From: Alphaproteobacteria bacterium
Lineage (GTDB): Bacteria > Pseudomonadota > Alphaproteobacteria > JABAAW01
DNA: 5,593 nt
Reading direction: 5' to 3'
Assembly (NCBI GenBank): GCA_014239005.1
Contig: JABAAA010000091.1
Location: forward strand, 1-5,593
Shown here: one piece after another, positions 5,039-5,593 of the stretch
Position numbering within the stretch: the stretch's first letter is position 1
How the letters are laid out: each line of letters starts with the position of its first letter
Translations under genes and position numbers: made by a program
Notes under the pieces: generated by a model
Databases searched by the model: none
What the model saw: the letters and a program-made list of their open reading frames with translations, nothing else
Told to the model about the DNA's origin: nothing

Positions 5039-5593
5039 CTAGCTCTGTTCTCCGAGCGCAAGGCGGAGAAACCCTTTTACATGTGCTTCTCCCTCCTTCT
5101 GCCCCGCCTCCTTCAGCATGGAGGCCACAGAGCGCGTTTCGTCCAGCGCGTACAGCTGTTCGTCCAAGACGACGTTGCGGAAAAACTTTTCCATGCGACC
5201 TCGAACGATCTTGGCGAGGATGTCGTCTGCTTTCGTTTCTTTTGCCCCCGTTCCTTTTGTTGCAGCCCCTTCTGCCTGTTCTCGCAAGATCTCTTCTTCC
5301 TGTCGCACCGTTTCTGCGGGCAGGTCGGCGCGCGAGACGACTAGGGGTTTGGCTGCTGCGATATGCATCGCCAAGGCTTTTCCTGTATCTTCAAGCTGTT
5401 GCGTCTCAAAGTTCGCCTCCAGCGCGAGCGCAACGCCGATCGTTCCCAGCGAAACCTCGACAGAAGATTCACCAGACCTCTGCGGCTCGAAGTCCTCGAT
5501 GAGGATGCGTCCGTGTGTGTAGGTTGCGATGGTGCCTTGCTCGATGATGAGGCAAGCGCATCGTCTCAAGCGCATGTTTTCGCCGATCGTCCC
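5039..5593 (-). CDS. tsf: Elongation factor Ts, C-terminal part (5' end outside window)
   Basis: EF-Ts is the guanine-nucleotide exchange factor that regenerates EF-Tu-GTP. The reading frame is open to the right edge. The 184 visible residues start in the core with GTIGENMRLRR, the typical (I)GENxxxRR motif. They continue through LGTIGVALALEA (usual LGkIGVLVALE), GKALAMHIAAAKP (usual GkxiAMHIAAxxP) and ILAKIVRGRMEKFFRNVVLDEQ (usual KIVEGrmxKFyeEVvLLeQ), and finish with KGFLRLALGEQS (usual GFvRfalGE). The protein looks stretched in two places relative to common EF-Ts sequences: about 15 extra residues between THG and LGTIGV (5450-5512), and a G/A/K/T-rich linker before DDILAKI (5225-5266). The stop TAG (5041-5039) is followed in frame, one codon later, by TAA (5035-5033). 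The N-terminal UBA-like domain is outside the window. Confidence 0.95.
   Translation of the reverse strand, partial: GTIGENMRLRRCACLIIEQGTIATYTHGRILIEDFEPQRSGESSVEVSLGTIGVALALEANFETQQLEDTGKALAMHIAAAKPLVVSRADLPAETVRQEEEILREQAEGAATKGTGAKETKADDILAKIVRGRMEKFFRNVVLDEQLYALDETRSVASMLKEAGQKEGEAHVKGFLRLALGEQS

Noticed and set aside
4484..5344. Plus-strand open frame (286 codons) opposite frr and tsf
   Set aside because: It overlaps two secure translation-factor genes and shows no family resemblance or ribosome binding site.

Overview
The window is one continuous stretch of a housekeeping gene cluster, with every supported gene on the minus strand. Read in transcription order (right to left) it holds the 3' part of tsf (EF-Ts), then frr (ribosome recycling factor), uppS (undecaprenyl diphosphate synthase), cdsA (CDP-diglyceride synthase), dxr (DXP reductoisomerase), rseP (site-2 intramembrane zinc protease) and the first 49 codons of bamA (outer-membrane protein assembly factor). 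Coding sequence fills nearly everything. The gaps are short: 45 nt (tsf/frr), 26 nt (frr/uppS, or 179 nt if UppS starts at its internal ATG), 48 nt (uppS/cdsA), 7 nt (cdsA/dxr), 70 nt (dxr/rseP) and 35 nt (rseP/bamA). I see no terminator, convincing internal promoter, RNA gene, mobile element or CRISPR array.

The organism is a diderm (Gram-negative) bacterium with GC-rich DNA. The gene order frr-uppS-cdsA-dxr-rseP-bamA, the single-PDZ RseP and the RRF sequence style all point to a proteobacterium, most likely an alphaproteobacterium. That placement is inference from remembered family patterns, not a phylogeny.

The genes link translation (EF-Ts, RRF) with envelope building. Dxr commits carbon to isoprenoid precursors, and UppS turns these into the C55 carrier lipid for peptidoglycan and LPS or O-antigen. 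CdsA makes the CDP-diacylglycerol precursor of phospholipids. RseP-family proteases act in envelope signalling and membrane clean-up, and BamA inserts outer-membrane beta-barrels.

No new defence or mobile system is visible. The points worth a second look are: pyrH is missing from its usual place between tsf and frr; an in-frame 27-bp tandem repeat and a separate 22-residue insertion affect UppS; EF-Ts has two extra loops; a (GTC)5 tract encodes eight valines directly before the RseP active site; two normally conserved positions differ in Dxr (F210 and Q252); and a perfect 18-bp palindrome directly abuts the dxr stop codon.
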